Source of the DNA: Candidatus Nitrotoga arctica
GTDB taxonomy: Bacteria; Pseudomonadota; Gammaproteobacteria; Burkholderiales; Gallionellaceae
DNA length: 64,000 nucleotides
NCBI RefSeq assembly: GCF_918378365.1
Contig: NZ_OU912926.1
Span: 930,001-994,000 of the forward strand
Direction: 5' to 3'
The position numbers were made by a program, and so were the translations under genes. Below are positions 9,705 to 20,012 of this stretch, piece by piece. The number at the start of each line of letters is the position of its first letter. The stretch's first letter is position 1. The notes under the pieces were generated by a model. It did not search any database, was not told where the DNA came from, and saw nothing but the letters and a program-made list of their open reading frames with translations.

Positions 9705-12700
9705 ATGAGCACTGATAACAGCGACAAAACAAACGGCCTGCTTGCCAACCCATTGCCCATTGTGATGTTAGTACTACTGACGGCAGGTGTGGTGGTCAAA
9801 AATGTGAATCTGAATAGCGCGCGCCCAATTGATCCAGAAAAATTCATTGTACAGAGCAAAAACATACAGGATATTGAGGCGCGGCTGTGGCAGGATCCGT
9901 TCGCAGCAATAGTGAAGCATGAAAAGAATTTTCCTAAGGGTAAAGGTAAAGATGAGTCGGACCATAAGATTTCAGTGCTGAAAGCTCCCATTTCAGAATA
10001 TTTGAAACGCGATAAATCCAATCCCAATGAGTTGTTGACTGTTGTCGCAGTTAGTGTTTTTGGTAATTCATACGTCGAAGCGGCCGAATATCGGCGTCGC
10101 TCACGTTTCGCAGTGGTCTCGGCACTAAGTAGGAATCACTTCTATCCCCAAAACCCCGACGCGATAGGCTACTTTAAAACCACTGTAAATGGCCAGAGTT
10201 TGAATGTACCTTTCGAGTGGTATGAGCGGGAAAAATCCCCAAAATCTAGTGTGTTGGTGCTCTGGTTGGACGAGGAAAAATTTAACGATAAACCGTTAAC
10301 GGAGCTGAAATTGTTGTTTGGTGATTTGTCTAAATTCAAAGGGACCAGTAATAAACTCAACTTCAAGCTGGTCGGGCCGGCGGGTTCAAGGATGTATGCG
10401 GCGCTAAAAAAGGAAGCAAAGAATCAACCAAAGAATCAACCAAAGTATGGTCAGCCGGCACGTCAGTTTGAACTGGAAAAAAACGTTACGCTCCAAGTGT
10501 TCTCACCCGGCGCGACTATTTCCGACTGCAGTGTTAGCGAACCAGATAAAAAGAGTGTAGCGAAATGCATATTCAAAGATCAACCAACATCCGATTCTCA
10601 GAAAAACCCTGATGTTAAGAAAAAACCATCTGAAGTAGTACCACCCTGGATCGTCCGCACGATTGGCACCGACGATGTGCTATCGGTCGCTTTGCTGTGG
10701 GAGCTATGGCAGCGCGGCGTCAATCGTGAGTCATGGTCAGATTTTACATGGGCACAGCCTGTGGATAATAGTAAAACTGAAAGTCCTTCGAGTACTTGCA
10801 GGGATGGTTTGATTTTGATCAGCGAGCAGGACACCAAATATGCTCGCACTCTATCTCTGAATATCACCCATAATTTCTCGTTTTTGTGCGATACCAAGAG
10901 CGATCTCAGTGTGCCAAAACTGGTGCGCAGATTTACCTACCTGCGCGGGTTGGACGGCGTTCTACCTGATAGAGACAAGTCGGATACTAATGCATCGCAC
11001 AAGGAGGATGGGGAAAAATCAAAGGATCCGCTCGCGCAACTCAAAGATGCGCCGAAAGAGCACGCCGAAGGACGTAGCCAATATGACTACCTCCGGCGGC
11101 TTGCCGACGAGATTGCAGAGCTTGATAAGGACAGCAAGTTTGCAAAAAACGGCATTAAGGCAATCGGTATCGTCGGTTCTGACGTATACGACAAACTCCT
11201 GATCCTCCAGGCGCTTAAAAGCCGTTTTAAGGACAAGGTATTCTTTACTACTGATCTCGACGCGCGTTACCTGCATGCTGATCAGAAGGATTGGGCGCGC
11301 AACCTCGTGGTCGCATCCAACTTTGGCTTATCGCTGAGCCCAGAATTGCAGAATCGGACTTTACCGTTCCGAGATGGCTACCAGACCGCAACTTATCTTG
11401 CTACGTTGATGGCGCTCTACCCTGAGGTGATCGACAGTAAGGTGATGGTCGATTGGCCCACCAAAATGAAAAAGTGGCTGCATCCGCAGATATTCGAGAT
11501 AGGCCGGACTAAGGCGGTACATGTCGCTACGCTGACTAATGATGATCTCTACAATTGGTACCTCCGCGGGATTAACGGCTCTGAATCCAAAATTATTCCC
11601 CAAGACATTATCCCCCCTAAACCACCCTGTAAACCCGAGGATTCGGCTGAGGTGGAGTGTATGAAACCCTGTGAAATTGATAAGTTTGCGGTGTGCACTA
11701 CGGGCATTGAGCCGATCTGGCCTCTGCTTAGGCCATCATTTAAGCATGCGACTGAAATTTTCTTAATGGTCATTTTTGGATTTGCTTTGATCGCCATGGC
11801 AAGCCGTTATGTTCATAAGATGTTGCGCACCGCGATAAATTTGCTGATATTTCCTGCGAATGCGAAAGCCGCAATATTCTGGAAGTGGGGCGCGGTTTTG
11901 CTCGTTTCTGTAGTGCTTTATATCTCCATGTGTATCTGGAATATTATAAGAGAGATGAATGATTCACTTAAGCATGGAATCGGTGAGCCTTTCTTGTGGT
12001 TGGAGGGAATCAGCGTTTGGCCGAGTCTGATATTAAGCTTCATCGGCCTCGCGCTCACGCTTTTGCTCGCGCTCGCGCTGTGGATTTGGATCAGGCGAGA
12101 GGCGCGTCTCATTTCCACGCGTTTCAAATTTGGCCTGCCGCAGACCTGGAAGCGGAAGCGCAGATGGTACTCCGCAATGTTCGCCGGCCCATATGTCGAT
12201 CTGACCTTATTCAATAGAGAAGATAAGGTCGACCTGAAGACAGTGTATTCAGGGGTCGAGATCGCAACCTTGTGGCAGAACTACTTATGTGCCACCGGCA
12301 TGCGCGAGATGAAGGGCTGGATCTTATTTTCCACTGCGATTGTAGTTTTACTTGGCTATGCGGCGTTCCAGGTTTTCGGCATGCCAATATTTCCTCATCG
12401 CGGCCAGCTTGTGGAGAAACTGGACTTCTTTCTTGTATCCCTCAATGCGCTGGTGCTGTGGCTCGTCATCTTCTGGGTCGTCTTTCAGACGCGCGCTTGC
12501 GAGCAGTTTATCAAGATGCTGAGCAATATGCGCAGCTTGTGGCCGGAGGAGTTGCTCGAGCAAGAGGAGGGCGAGACCGGAGTTCCACGGGCATTTCTCG
12601 CGGACTACCTTGATTTTAAGTTGGTTATGAGCGTTGCTCAACGCGTCCACTGGCTTATCTACCTGCCATTCATTCCGATCTTTTTCATGGCAATCGCGCG

Positions 12701-13184
12701 GAACGAACTCTTTGATGCGATGTATTTTCCGCTTGTGCTAGCCTTTTTCATCGGACTCGTGCTGGTCTATGCGTTATGCTGCGAGGTATTACTGCGTCGA
12801 GCCGCCGTAATGGCGCGCAACAAGGCGCTCGACTACTACGAAATGCTATTGTGGCGGACACTGGCCTCGCGCCCGCCGAAAAGCAATGCTAAAAAAAATC
12901 CTGAAGACGGGAGCTCCGGACCTGGCACGGTCAATGGTGTGGTTGCTAGCCCGGCTTCGAAGGATGACTCGGCGTCGACCGCAACCAACAACAAGGATTC
13001 AGACTCCACTGAGCCGCCCATTAGAGCGGAACAGATCAAACTGTTGATGGAGCGTATTCGTAGTAATCGTGAAGGCGTGTTTGCCCCCATCACTGAACAG
13101 CCAGCACTACGCGCTCTACTTATGCCCTTCGGTGGTTTTGGCGGCGTGCAGCTCTTTGAGTATTTGATGAACCTCACACCGTGA
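9705..13184 (+). CDS. Large multi-pass membrane protein of unknown function with a putative ligand-binding-like domain
   Basis: A 1159-residue protein I cannot assign. An N-terminal anchor (about residues 13-32, PLPIVMLVLLTAGVVV) precedes a roughly 640-residue hydrophilic region. Within it, residues about 485-545 (IGIVGSDVYDKLLILQALK; FFTTDLDARYLHADQ) have the alternating pattern of periplasmic-binding or receptor-ligand folds; this is an inference. From about 680 onward there are roughly seven membrane helices (near 682-702, 727-747, 774-796, 871-891, 907-927, 982-998, 1006-1030). A Ser/Thr/Asp-rich linker near 1065-1105 precedes a C-terminal tail ending in GGFGGVQLFEYLMNL. Pairs of Cys around 640-660 could form disulfides. 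No operon partner is evident; neighbours are convergent or divergent. Confidence 0.8.
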   Translation: MSTDNSDKTNGLLANPLPIVMLVLLTAGVVVKNVNLNSARPIDPEKFIVQSKNIQDIEARLWQDPFAAIVKHEKNFPKGKGKDESDHKISVLKAPISEYLKRDKSNPNELLTVVAVSVFGNSYVEAAEYRRRSRFAVVSALSRNHFYPQNPDAIGYFKTTVNGQSLNVPFEWYEREKSPKSSVLVLWLDEEKFNDKPLTELKLLFGDLSKFKGTSNKLNFKLVGPAGSRMYAALKKEAKNQPKNQPKYGQPARQFELEKNVTLQVFSPGATISDCSVSEPDKKSVAKCIFKDQPTSDSQKNPDVKKKPSEVVPPWIVRTIGTDDVLSVALLWELWQRGVNRESWSDFTWAQPVDNSKTESPSSTCRDGLILISEQDTKYARTLSLNITHNFSFLCDTKSDLSVPKLVRRFTYLRGLDGVLPDRDKSDTNASHKEDGEKSKDPLAQLKDAPKEHAEGRSQYDYLRRLADEIAELDKDSKFAKNGIKAIGIVGSDVYDKLLILQALKSRFKDKVFFTTDLDARYLHADQKDWARNLVVASNFGLSLSPELQNRTLPFRDGYQTATYLATLMALYPEVIDSKVMVDWPTKMKKWLHPQIFEIGRTKAVHVATLTNDDLYNWYLRGINGSESKIIPQDIIPPKPPCKPEDSAEVECMKPCEIDKFAVCTTGIEPIWPLLRPSFKHATEIFLMVIFGFALIAMASRYVHKMLRTAINLLIFPANAKAAIFWKWGAVLLVSVVLYISMCIWNIIREMNDSLKHGIGEPFLWLEGISVWPSLILSFIGLALTLLLALALWIWIRREARLISTRFKFGLPQTWKRKRRWYSAMFAGPYVDLTLFNREDKVDLKTVYSGVEIATLWQNYLCATGMREMKGWILFSTAIVVLLGYAAFQVFGMPIFPHRGQLVEKLDFFLVSLNALVLWLVIFWVVFQTRACEQFIKMLSNMRSLWPEELLEQEEGETGVPRAFLADYLDFKLVMSVAQRVHWLIYLPFIPIFFMAIARNELFDAMYFPLVLAFFIGLVLVYALCCEVLLRRAAVMARNKALDYYEMLLWRTLASRPPKSNAKKNPEDGSSGPGTVNGVVASPASKDDSASTATNNKDSDSTEPPIRAEQIKLLMERIRSNREGVFAPITEQPALRALLMPFGGFGGVQLFEYLMNLTP

Positions 13185-13224
13185 GGTTGGCTCGTCCAAG
13201 GTTACAGGATAGGTTTAGCCATGG

Positions 13225-14472
13225 CTAAACGTTTCTATATTCGAGATGGGCCAGCGCTCCCAAGCCCGCAGTACGTCCGCTTGCAAAACAGGCGGTGAGA
13301 AGATAGCCGCCGGTGGGCGCTTCCCAGTCCAGCATTTCGCCCGCACAGAATACGCCGGGCATGGCGCGCACCATCAAGCATTCATCCAGCGCCTCGAAGG
13401 CGACGCCCCCCGCGCTGCTGATGGCTTCATCCAGTGGACGAGGTGCGATGAGTCGTAACGGCAATGATTTAATCGCAGCCGCAAGGCGCTCGGGGTTCGC
13501 GAAGTCTGAGGGCGGCGCCAGTTCGCGCAGCAGGCCAGTTTTTACCCCCTTGATGTTTGCTCGGCTCTGCAAATGGCTGGCCATCGAGCGAGAACCGCGC
13601 GGATGCGCTATCTCGGCGATGACGCGCGGCAAATCTTTTCCGGGCGTCAGATCGAGGTAAATGACCGCCGCGCCTGTCGCTGCAATCGCATCGCGCAGGA
13701 GTGCAGACAACGCGTAGATAAGTCCGCCTTCAATCCCGGTCGCCGTCACCATGAGGTCACCCTGTTGACGGTGGATCCCTCCCGCTGCATCGATAAAGGT
13801 CACAGTCACCGCTTTTATTGGATGCCCAGCGAAACGGGAGCTAAGGTACTCGCTCCAGCTGACATCGAACCCGCAGTTTGCGGGCCGTAATGGCACAACG
13901 GGAATACCGCGCTGTTCGAGCAGCGGCACCCATGCGCCATCGGAACCGAGTCGTGCCCAACTGCCGCCACCCAGTGCCAGCACCACTGCATCGGCATTCG
14001 CGGTGTGCTCGCCCTGTGGTGTGGCAAAACGAAGCGCACCATTTTCATTCCACCCATACCAGCGATGGCGCATATGAAAATGCACGCCTGCATCACGTAA
14101 GCGGTGCAGCCAGGCGCGCAAGAGCGGCGCTGCTTTCATGTCAGTCGGAAATACGCGCCCGGACGTGCCGACGAATGTCGCTATGCCAAGGTCGTGCACC
14201 CACTCTCGCAGAGCCTCCGGCCCGAAGGAGTCAAGCAGCGGCTTGACTTGGACGCGGCGTGCACCGTAGCGTGAGAGGAATGGTTCCATTGGCTCGGAAT
14301 GCGTGATATTCATGCCACCTTTGCCAGCCATCAGAAACTTCCGCCCCACGGATGGCATGGCATCGTAAAGATCGACCCGCACGCCACCCCGAATCAATAC
14401 CTCTGCAGCCATCAGTCCGGCAGGTCCGCCGCCGATGACGGCAACCGACCAGGCGTTTAGCTTATTCTTCAT
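13225..14472 (-). CDS. BaiN/RdsA-like FAD-dependent flavoprotein (HI0933/TIGR03862-type oxidoreductase)
   Basis: A 415-residue flavoprotein. The N-terminal Rossmann FAD motif is VAVIGGGPAGLMAAEVLI; further family features are GRKFLMAGKGGMNITHSEP, VVLALGGGSWARLGSDGAW and the C-terminal MLDWEAPTGGYLLTACFASG that closes the FAD site. The family is annotated as NAD(P)/FAD-dependent oxidoreductase and its true substrate is generally unknown. The start ATG at 14472 lies inside the last codons of the tautomerase gene (11-nt overlap), which suggests translational coupling. A longer upstream reading would cover the whole tautomerase gene in another frame and is not credible. Confidence 0.88.
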   Translation of the reverse strand: MKNKLNAWSVAVIGGGPAGLMAAEVLIRGGVRVDLYDAMPSVGRKFLMAGKGGMNITHSEPMEPFLSRYGARRVQVKPLLDSFGPEALREWVHDLGIATFVGTSGRVFPTDMKAAPLLRAWLHRLRDAGVHFHMRHRWYGWNENGALRFATPQGEHTANADAVVLALGGGSWARLGSDGAWVPLLEQRGIPVVPLRPANCGFDVSWSEYLSSRFAGHPIKAVTVTFIDAAGGIHRQQGDLMVTATGIEGGLIYALSALLRDAIAATGAAVIYLDLTPGKDLPRVIAEIAHPRGSRSMASHLQSRANIKGVKTGLLRELAPPSDFANPERLAAAIKSLPLRLIAPRPLDEAISSAGGVAFEALDECLMVRAMPGVFCAGEMLDWEAPTGGYLLTACFASGRTAGLGALAHLEYRNV

Positions 14473-14647
14473 CCAGCAACTGTCCTGCAATCGCCCAGTT
14501 CTCGTCCGGCAGTTCGTCGAAGGTAATGTGGGTATAGGACTTCGGTTTGTACGCGATGCGTTCGAGGGTATCGGTGATCTCTGCTGCGATCTTGGCTTTC
14601 TGCTCGCGACTGAGGGAACCGGCGATGCGAATGTTGACGTACGGCAT
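14462..14647 (-). CDS. 4-oxalocrotonate tautomerase-like protein
   Basis: A 61-residue member of the tautomerase superfamily. After the initiator Met comes Pro-2 (MPYVNIRIAGSLSREQKAKI), the N-terminal proline that acts as catalytic base in this family once Met is removed. The remainder (ITDTLERIAY, YTHITFDELPDENWAIAGQ) fits the short tautomerase pattern. A longer start at 14722 is possible but would bury the proline, so 14647 is preferred. It is the first gene of a two-gene overlapping operon with the flavoprotein, hinting at a joint role in an enol/keto or quinone-type conversion; that link is inference. Confidence 0.88.
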   Translation of the reverse strand: MPYVNIRIAGSLSREQKAKIAAEITDTLERIAYKPKSYTHITFDELPDENWAIAGQLLDEE

Positions 14648-14851
14648 GGTGTTTTCCTGAGTGAATAAAAATGGAGCAATGTGAAATAGAGTGGTTAATT
14701 GCAATAAGCATTTAGAGGCCAAGCCTTCAAATAGTCAGACTAGAAGCGCTGTTATTCTACGGCGCAGGAAGCATTTGTACTTCATTCAAATCAGGATAAA
14801 TTAAAAGCCAGCAAGCTACCATCTGGTCAGGTAACTTCATGTGAAAAACAT

Positions 14852-15040
14852 ATGGATCGGACAGAACGTTTTTACAAAATTGAACAACTGCTGATTTCAC
14901 GTCGAGTAGTACCAATTTCTATCTTTCTGGAAGTGCTTGAAATTTCGCAGGCCACTTTTAAGCGTGACCGGGATTACCTGCGTGACCAAATGCCCCCTTT
15001 CCCAACTGATCGACCACAATGCTTGGACGTTCTCACATAA
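14852..15040 (+). pseudogene. N-terminal remnant of a WYL-type HTH regulator (YafY/DeoR-like)
   Basis: Sixty-two residues start as a typical WYL-domain regulator: MDRTERFYKIEQLLISRRVV, then FLEVLEISQATFKRDRDYLR, which is the HTH recognition helix region. The match ends after about residue 48, where the expected continuation into the effector (WYL) domain of a roughly 320-residue protein is replaced by an unrelated short tail. The gene was truncated at about position 14996. The following 150 bp show no recognisable coding sequence on the plus strand; a minus-strand reading at 14974-15177 is unlike anything I know. Confidence 0.7.
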
Positions 15041-15194
15041 GTGGCCAAATATTTTTCTTGGCTGATACGGCTGGCATTCAGCATGATTGAACTATTGATC
15101 GGTATCCCAAGTTGATCCATCAGTTTTTTTCGCGCTATTTCTCTGCCTAATAATGAAACAGGCAAGTGCACCTTCAAAAGGTAGGCTTCATTAT

Positions 15195-15554
15195 TTATTT
15201 CTGCATACTGAAAATCTCTACACTGATAGTTGTTAAAATATTCAACATATTTTTACCCTGCGCTACCGCCCCAAACTGCACCACTTCACCACTGCGTACG
15301 TCACTGATCGTTGCACGCTTTCCATTCACTGTGACTTTCGTACTTAAAGGGTTATACGCATACGTCACCCCTCCAATCACCATTTCGCTCTCATCTACGT
15401 GGATTTCACCCACCTGGCCACTCTGCTGGACTAGATTCACTGGCGTGGCCCAGGTACTGCTTCCCGACTGGGGTGGTTCAAGCAGCATCCTGGCATGCGC
15501 CAAGCTACTGAAAAAAATGGCTGAAACTAATATCGCAACAAGCTGCCTCATCAT
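15195..15554 (-). CDS. Small exported protein of the type IV pilus cluster (PilY2-like by position)
   Basis: A 119-residue protein with a clear Sec signal peptide (MMRQLVAILVSAIFFSSLAHA, cleavage after AHA). The mature part is a compact beta-rich domain (EIHVDESEMVIGGVTYAYNP, KVTVNGKRATISDVRSGEVV). It lies about 145 bp downstream of pilE on the same strand, the position and size of PilY2 in pseudomonads, although I see no residue-level signature that proves homology. It probably acts in the periplasm with pilus assembly; function is unassigned. Confidence 0.6.
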   Translation of the reverse strand: MMRQLVAILVSAIFFSSLAHARMLLEPPQSGSSTWATPVNLVQQSGQVGEIHVDESEMVIGGVTYAYNPLSTKVTVNGKRATISDVRSGEVVQFGAVAQGKNMLNILTTISVEIFSMQK

Positions 15555-15699
15555 TCACTTCTCCTATTGAAAAATCTGTCGCCATCTTGAACGATACAGT
15601 GTGGACGGCAGTGTGTTCGAATCAATATCCCACACGCCTGCGGCGGTTAGATCAAAGTGGATAAATAGCAATCACCCACAAGCTGCTAGAGTCTATTAA

Positions 15700-16191
15700 C
15701 TATTTCCTCCAACACTCGGCTATCGTGCCTAAGCTATTTCCCTGTATCCCGGCATCAGTCAGCGTATAGGTGCCGCACGTATCATTAGCCATGACTCCAG
15801 TAGGTACCGCACTTAGCGTAAAATCCTGGCCTGCCACTGTACTAGACGTTGGGGTGATGATGTATTTTGCAATTCCGGCTTTTGGTGAAGCTGGGTATGG
15901 CAAAACGATAATAGCTCCCGTGCTGGTTTGGTTATAGCGGTTAGCTGTAGTGTAATTCCGTTCAAGAAACTGAACGTTCTCCAGTAATATAGCGCGCGCC
16001 TCCGCCCGGTTTGCACGGAACACATACTGTGTGTAACTGGGATAAGCAATCGCAGCGAGAATGCCGATGATCGCCACCGTGACCATCAGTTCAATCAGCG
16101 TAAACCCAGGCTGGCGTTTAAGCATTGCCCGCAACGCGGGCCGTGCGGGTGTAACCATATCGGCGTGTCTCTCAATCTTATGTACTCGCAT
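15700..16191 (-). CDS. pilE: Type IV pilin PilE-like minor/major pilin
   Basis: The class III/prepilin signature [21 protein letters not shown] is intact, with Glu at +5 of the mature protein, followed by [20 protein letters not shown], typical of PilE. Two cysteines near the C-terminus ([15 protein letters not shown]) form the usual D-region disulfide. A good ribosome site (GGGAGG) precedes the ATG at 16191, giving an unusually long leader of about 29 residues; an internal ATG at 16125 would give the ordinary seven-residue leader MLKRQPG but has no visible ribosome site. It follows pilY1 by 14 bp. It would be processed by PilD and inserted into the pilus fibre or tip. Confidence 0.9.
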   Translation of the reverse strand: MRVHKIERHADMVTPARPALRAMLKRQPGFTLIELMVTVAIIGILAAIAYPSYTQYVFRANRAEARAILLENVQFLERNYTTANRYNQTSTGAIIVLPYPASPKAGIAKYIITPTSSTVAGQDFTLSAVPTGVMANDTCGTYTLTDAGIQGNSLGTIAECWRK

Positions 16192-16205
16192 GGAACCCTC
16201 CCCGT

Positions 16206-19200
16206 TTATTGCAAAATTTCCCGCCAGTTAACGCGACCACCAGACAAGGAACCGAAATTAATCAATGGCGTACTTAGCATGCCGTTGGTCAGCGAGGCAA
16301 TACCAATCCCGACCGAACTACCTACTGCTCCTTTGATAAACGTCGTACCTCCGATGGCGGCGCCGATCTTCATTCCACCGATGCCCGCATCTGTACTATT
16401 AAAAACACCATCCTTATTACCGTCAAATACCAGCAAACCAGGCTGAGCTCCGGTCAGACTATCCACAGCCATCAACCAACCCGTCCCCCCAGAAGCGCAT
16501 GGTACCGTGGAAGGAATCAAGGTATTAAAGAAAAACTTATCGCTCTCCAGTTTGGGGACGCCGGTCAGACGCTCCCCTGAAGCAGGAAGGTCGAGGAGCC
16601 AACCCTTCTTTGTTGTCCAATCAATCAACGTGCCTGATATCGTACGCTTCCCAAGTGGATCAAGCATGGTACGCACTTCCAACGCGCTCGCCAGCACCGT
16701 ACCCGAACCACTGTCGCGTACACCATATATCGTTTGCGTGGCGGTGGTCGCGTTGTCTGTCAGTTCCAGATATTTGCCCGTTCCAAATAACACCATGTTA
16801 CCGCCCGATGGATGAGAGAACACTCCGGGGGGAGTCGTAATCGGCTTGGTTGTCCCGCTACTGAACAAGAGTGAGGCGACGGGGGTGGAGGGGGTGCTGA
16901 TATCGAACCGCCACATATTACCCAGTAGATCGCCCGCGTAGGCAACATCTACCATGCCATCGCCATCACTATCGTAAGGTACGGGTGTCGACAAACCGTT
17001 GTTAGGTCCACCATCCGCCACCACTTTAAAGTAATCGCCCAAGGTAACCCAACTGCCATCTATCCCCTTTTCAATGTTCAGCAGATACAACGCCGCCTTG
17101 CCACTCGTGCTGTTGTAACCATTGCCGACGACTGCTGCCCAATTGCCGTTTTGCAGCTTGACGATCTGCTTGGCCTGACTATTACCCGAATCCTGTGGGG
17201 GCAGGTTATACGCGTACCCCATATCCGTGTCATCGGCATCAGTGAATTCCCATAACAACAAATCAGCCGCATTGCCAGCGCTGAAGGTGGGCGCAGACAT
17301 GCTGGTCAGATTGGGGTTGGTGATATCGAGCGCAAAATAACCCTTGCCGCCGCTGTTCATATTGCCGATCAACACGGTGCGCCACTTGTCTACGCTACTG
17401 CCTGTCAGTGATGGCAAATACACATCGGCTGACATGGGTGTGCCATCTACCATGTAGCGATGGTTCTGGTTATAGTTTTGAGCAGTGAGCTGGCTCAGGG
17501 AGCCAAACATTTGCGATGGTACATAGGCGATCACCTCATTTCCCCCGGTGGAAACCGGGTTTCCGCTGCTATCAAGCTGCGCATCGAAGCCATGCAACAT
17601 GCCATCGTTTGCCCCTACGTATACCACCGGTTTACGACTCAAATACCTCACGCGAAAAGCAGCATAGCCAGGGTTATCGACATCCGAATAACCGGCTTTG
17701 GGTGCACCTACATAAAGCGGGCCGGAGTTGACGATATCGCCAAGGATGCTGCCATTCACCGTTGACGCGTTGCGAGCACGGAACTGTCCCGGCGAAGTAC
17801 CTTCGTTGGTTGCCTCACCACGCAGGTAATCCAGGCGAGCGGAACCCAGTCCATCGTTGACATTCAGATTGTTAGTGTTGAGCAAGGTTTGCTGGCTAGT
17901 GGGTGTACCAAACGTCAGGTTTGCCCATTCGAAACTCACTCCGTCAGCCGCCCCCTTGGTCAAGATGACCCGGCTAGCGGGTACCATAGCATCAAGCTTG
18001 GGGGCGGCATCCCATTTCTCCGTCAGAACCACCGAGCCACTGCCGGTGTTGAGGCGGAGCGAAACCAGTTGCCCGCTCCAGTCTGCCGTTTGAAATTTAG
18101 CCTGGAATATATAATTGTCGATCTGAAGATTTGCCGTGTTGGTGGCAACGGCAGCTGCGGATCCGGTTTTCGCAAGTATGTCGCTGAAGATTGTGCTAAA
18201 TGTGGAATTCAGCGAAATAAGGTCGTTCGCAAAAAAAGCAGAGGTCGTGCCGCCCGCGACCGCCATTTGATTGAGCGGATTGGGCGGATTGCTGACGAAA
18301 TAATTATTGGTAAATTCCGGCAAGGCAAAACCGATGACGTATGTTTCGACTGGACGCGCACCACTGTTCAAATTAGTCACTGCGGTAACTGCGTTTACCA
18401 CCTCACTCGCCGAAAATGGCTGCCCGACGCCATATGTAACGGCTCCGCCGGACGCAGTTTGGCTAGGTAATCCATTGGTCAATAATACGGCGAAATCGTG
18501 ACCACACGCAGCTATCGGTGCCGCCTGCGCCCCGCCTTGAGCCGCATTAAAGTTCGTGGTGGCGCCATTATAGTAATCCTTGGCTGTCCTGAATGTTCCG
18601 GTAATGGGAGACAAACCCGAATTTATCAGGGGCGCGTTAGGATTCGTAGGTGTATTTCCCCCTGATATGGCGGTAGGGTTGTCGTTCCAAACACCTCCGA
18701 CAAGAGTGGGCACAACACTTGTTGCCAGCTTCACGTTAAGCTTACCTGCTTGAACCGTATCCAGGCTTACGATCGGCACATGCAAATAGCCCAAACCGGG
18801 GCTACCATTGGCAAACCAAGTCGGCCCTTGATCAGAAGAGGTTAGTATTTGGCCAAAGTCGTCAATGTTCTGTGCAAAATCACTCTCTGTCGGACCAAAA
18901 TTTGCACTGAATTGATACGCTAACGCATCATATCCTGCACCGGTCACACCTGGTGCAGCATTCGAAATACCTGTCTTGGTACTGTAGCAAGCGTAGCTGG
19001 TATGGTCACCCACAAAGGTGGGCGTGGTTCCCCCTACCGGAACTGAATAACAAAAACTGTTACCCCCCGGCGTTGGCGAGTAATAAGGTAAATTTACGTT
19101 GTAATATACGCAATCAACCTTACCACCGCCGCTCGCCGTACATGCCCCGGCCACATTAGGACTGCTGGAGTTAGGAATTTTAAATTTCTTATGGGTTACG

Positions 19201-19598
19201 CTATCTCTTGCACCCGTCCAGGCCGGATCATAAGTGGCGGGATCAAAGCTGGCATCGTAAGGGCTTTGATTCAGCCACTGATGCACCACACTACTTTGCT
19301 GGTATGCCATCAAACCCATATTGATCCGGCCGGTGTAATTCGCCACCAGCGTCCGGGCTGCGATACGGGCGATCTCTGATTTACTGGTTGGGTTGTTGCT
19401 ACCCACAGCCAAGCCTGTGGGGTCTTCATCCATGGCGTTAGAGTTACTGAAAATCAGCAGCACATTGGCTTTTGTCGCGGAAAGGACAAACAGAGGGGTC
19501 TGGCTTATGAGTAATGCGCCACTTGCCACCCCGTAATACCCCACCGAAAAAGTGACCAACAGCGTCAGCGTCAATAGTTTTCGTTTGAAAGCCTTCAT
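16206..19598 (-). CDS. pilY1: Type IV pilus tip-associated protein PilY1
   Basis: A 1130-residue exported protein. The signal peptide is near the start ([20 protein letters not shown]). The N-terminal half resembles a von Willebrand A-like domain ([16 protein letters not shown]). The C-terminal half is the PilY1 beta-propeller ([20 protein letters not shown]) with a calcium-binding loop of the form DSDGDGMVD near residue 890. PilY1 is the tip adhesin or mechanosensor of type IV pili, and its calcium loop controls retraction in Pseudomonas. ATG at 19598 has AAGGAG about 8 nt upstream; the in-frame GTG at 19607 overlaps that site. It sits between pilX and pilE as expected. Confidence 0.93.
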   Translation of the reverse strand: MKAFKRKLLTLTLLVTFSVGYYGVASGALLISQTPLFVLSATKANVLLIFSNSNAMDEDPTGLAVGSNNPTSKSEIARIAARTLVANYTGRINMGLMAYQQSSVVHQWLNQSPYDASFDPATYDPAWTGARDSVTHKKFKIPNSSSPNVAGACTASGGGKVDCVYYNVNLPYYSPTPGGNSFCYSVPVGGTTPTFVGDHTSYACYSTKTGISNAAPGVTGAGYDALAYQFSANFGPTESDFAQNIDDFGQILTSSDQGPTWFANGSPGLGYLHVPIVSLDTVQAGKLNVKLATSVVPTLVGGVWNDNPTAISGGNTPTNPNAPLINSGLSPITGTFRTAKDYYNGATTNFNAAQGGAQAAPIAACGHDFAVLLTNGLPSQTASGGAVTYGVGQPFSASEVVNAVTAVTNLNSGARPVETYVIGFALPEFTNNYFVSNPPNPLNQMAVAGGTTSAFFANDLISLNSTFSTIFSDILAKTGSAAAVATNTANLQIDNYIFQAKFQTADWSGQLVSLRLNTGSGSVVLTEKWDAAPKLDAMVPASRVILTKGAADGVSFEWANLTFGTPTSQQTLLNTNNLNVNDGLGSARLDYLRGEATNEGTSPGQFRARNASTVNGSILGDIVNSGPLYVGAPKAGYSDVDNPGYAAFRVRYLSRKPVVYVGANDGMLHGFDAQLDSSGNPVSTGGNEVIAYVPSQMFGSLSQLTAQNYNQNHRYMVDGTPMSADVYLPSLTGSSVDKWRTVLIGNMNSGGKGYFALDITNPNLTSMSAPTFSAGNAADLLLWEFTDADDTDMGYAYNLPPQDSGNSQAKQIVKLQNGNWAAVVGNGYNSTSGKAALYLLNIEKGIDGSWVTLGDYFKVVADGGPNNGLSTPVPYDSDGDGMVDVAYAGDLLGNMWRFDISTPSTPVASLLFSSGTTKPITTPPGVFSHPSGGNMVLFGTGKYLELTDNATTATQTIYGVRDSGSGTVLASALEVRTMLDPLGKRTISGTLIDWTTKKGWLLDLPASGERLTGVPKLESDKFFFNTLIPSTVPCASGGTGWLMAVDSLTGAQPGLLVFDGNKDGVFNSTDAGIGGMKIGAAIGGTTFIKGAVGSSVGIGIASLTNGMLSTPLINFGSLSGGRVNWREILQ

Positions 19599-19623
19599 AA
19601 AATGCACTCCTTTGAATAAGCTG

Positions 19624-19809
19624 TTAAGGGCGCCTCTAAAAATTCAAGTTTCCAGGCAAGACAAGGCACGAGTAAAAATTTTAGCGCTGCCTGCGATTGA
19701 TATGTAAGCGATACTTTTTTAAAGTAACGCCACATGGTGACTAAAGCGGATAAGTAGGCAAGCCGCAAAGTGGCTACGCCAAAAATTGGATTTTTAGAGA
19801 TGTCCTTAA
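19624..19809. repeat. MITE-like repeat, copy 1 (186 bp, imperfect terminal inverted repeats)
   Basis: The ends are imperfect inverted repeats about 28 bp long: TTAAGGGCGCCTCTAAAAAT on the left and, read from the other strand, TTAAGGACATCTCTAAAAAT on the right. The interior (GATTGATATGTAAGCGATA, then AGTAACGCC) is shared with a second copy at 47872-47977. No transposase is encoded. A minus-strand reading across 19595-19984 overlaps it and looks like a chance open frame. The element separates pilX from pilY1; the rest of the 19599-20012 gap shows no gene I recognise. Confidence 0.7.
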
Positions 19810-20012
19810 CAACAACTTGTACAGTTGTCCGAGCTTGTCCAGTAATTCCCAGCCACATGCAGTAATACGGAATGGAATCTGCGCCCCGATACACCATCAC
19901 TGCTGCTCGACATATTTTGTCCAGGAAGCGGGACGGAAGGTTGAATAAGCTCGATGATGTAATGTGGTTGCAGATAGTTTTCATGGCTCTACTTTTCGAT
20001 TAAACAACACTG

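Noticed and set aside
14974..15177. A 67-residue minus-strand frame near the truncated WYL gene
   Set aside because: Unlike any protein I know, no ribosome site, and it crosses the truncation point of another gene.
19595..19984. A 129-residue minus-strand open frame between pilX and pilY1
   Set aside because: It overlaps the MITE-like repeat and the pilY1 leader, shows no known motif, and its open frame is explained by the repeat sequence.
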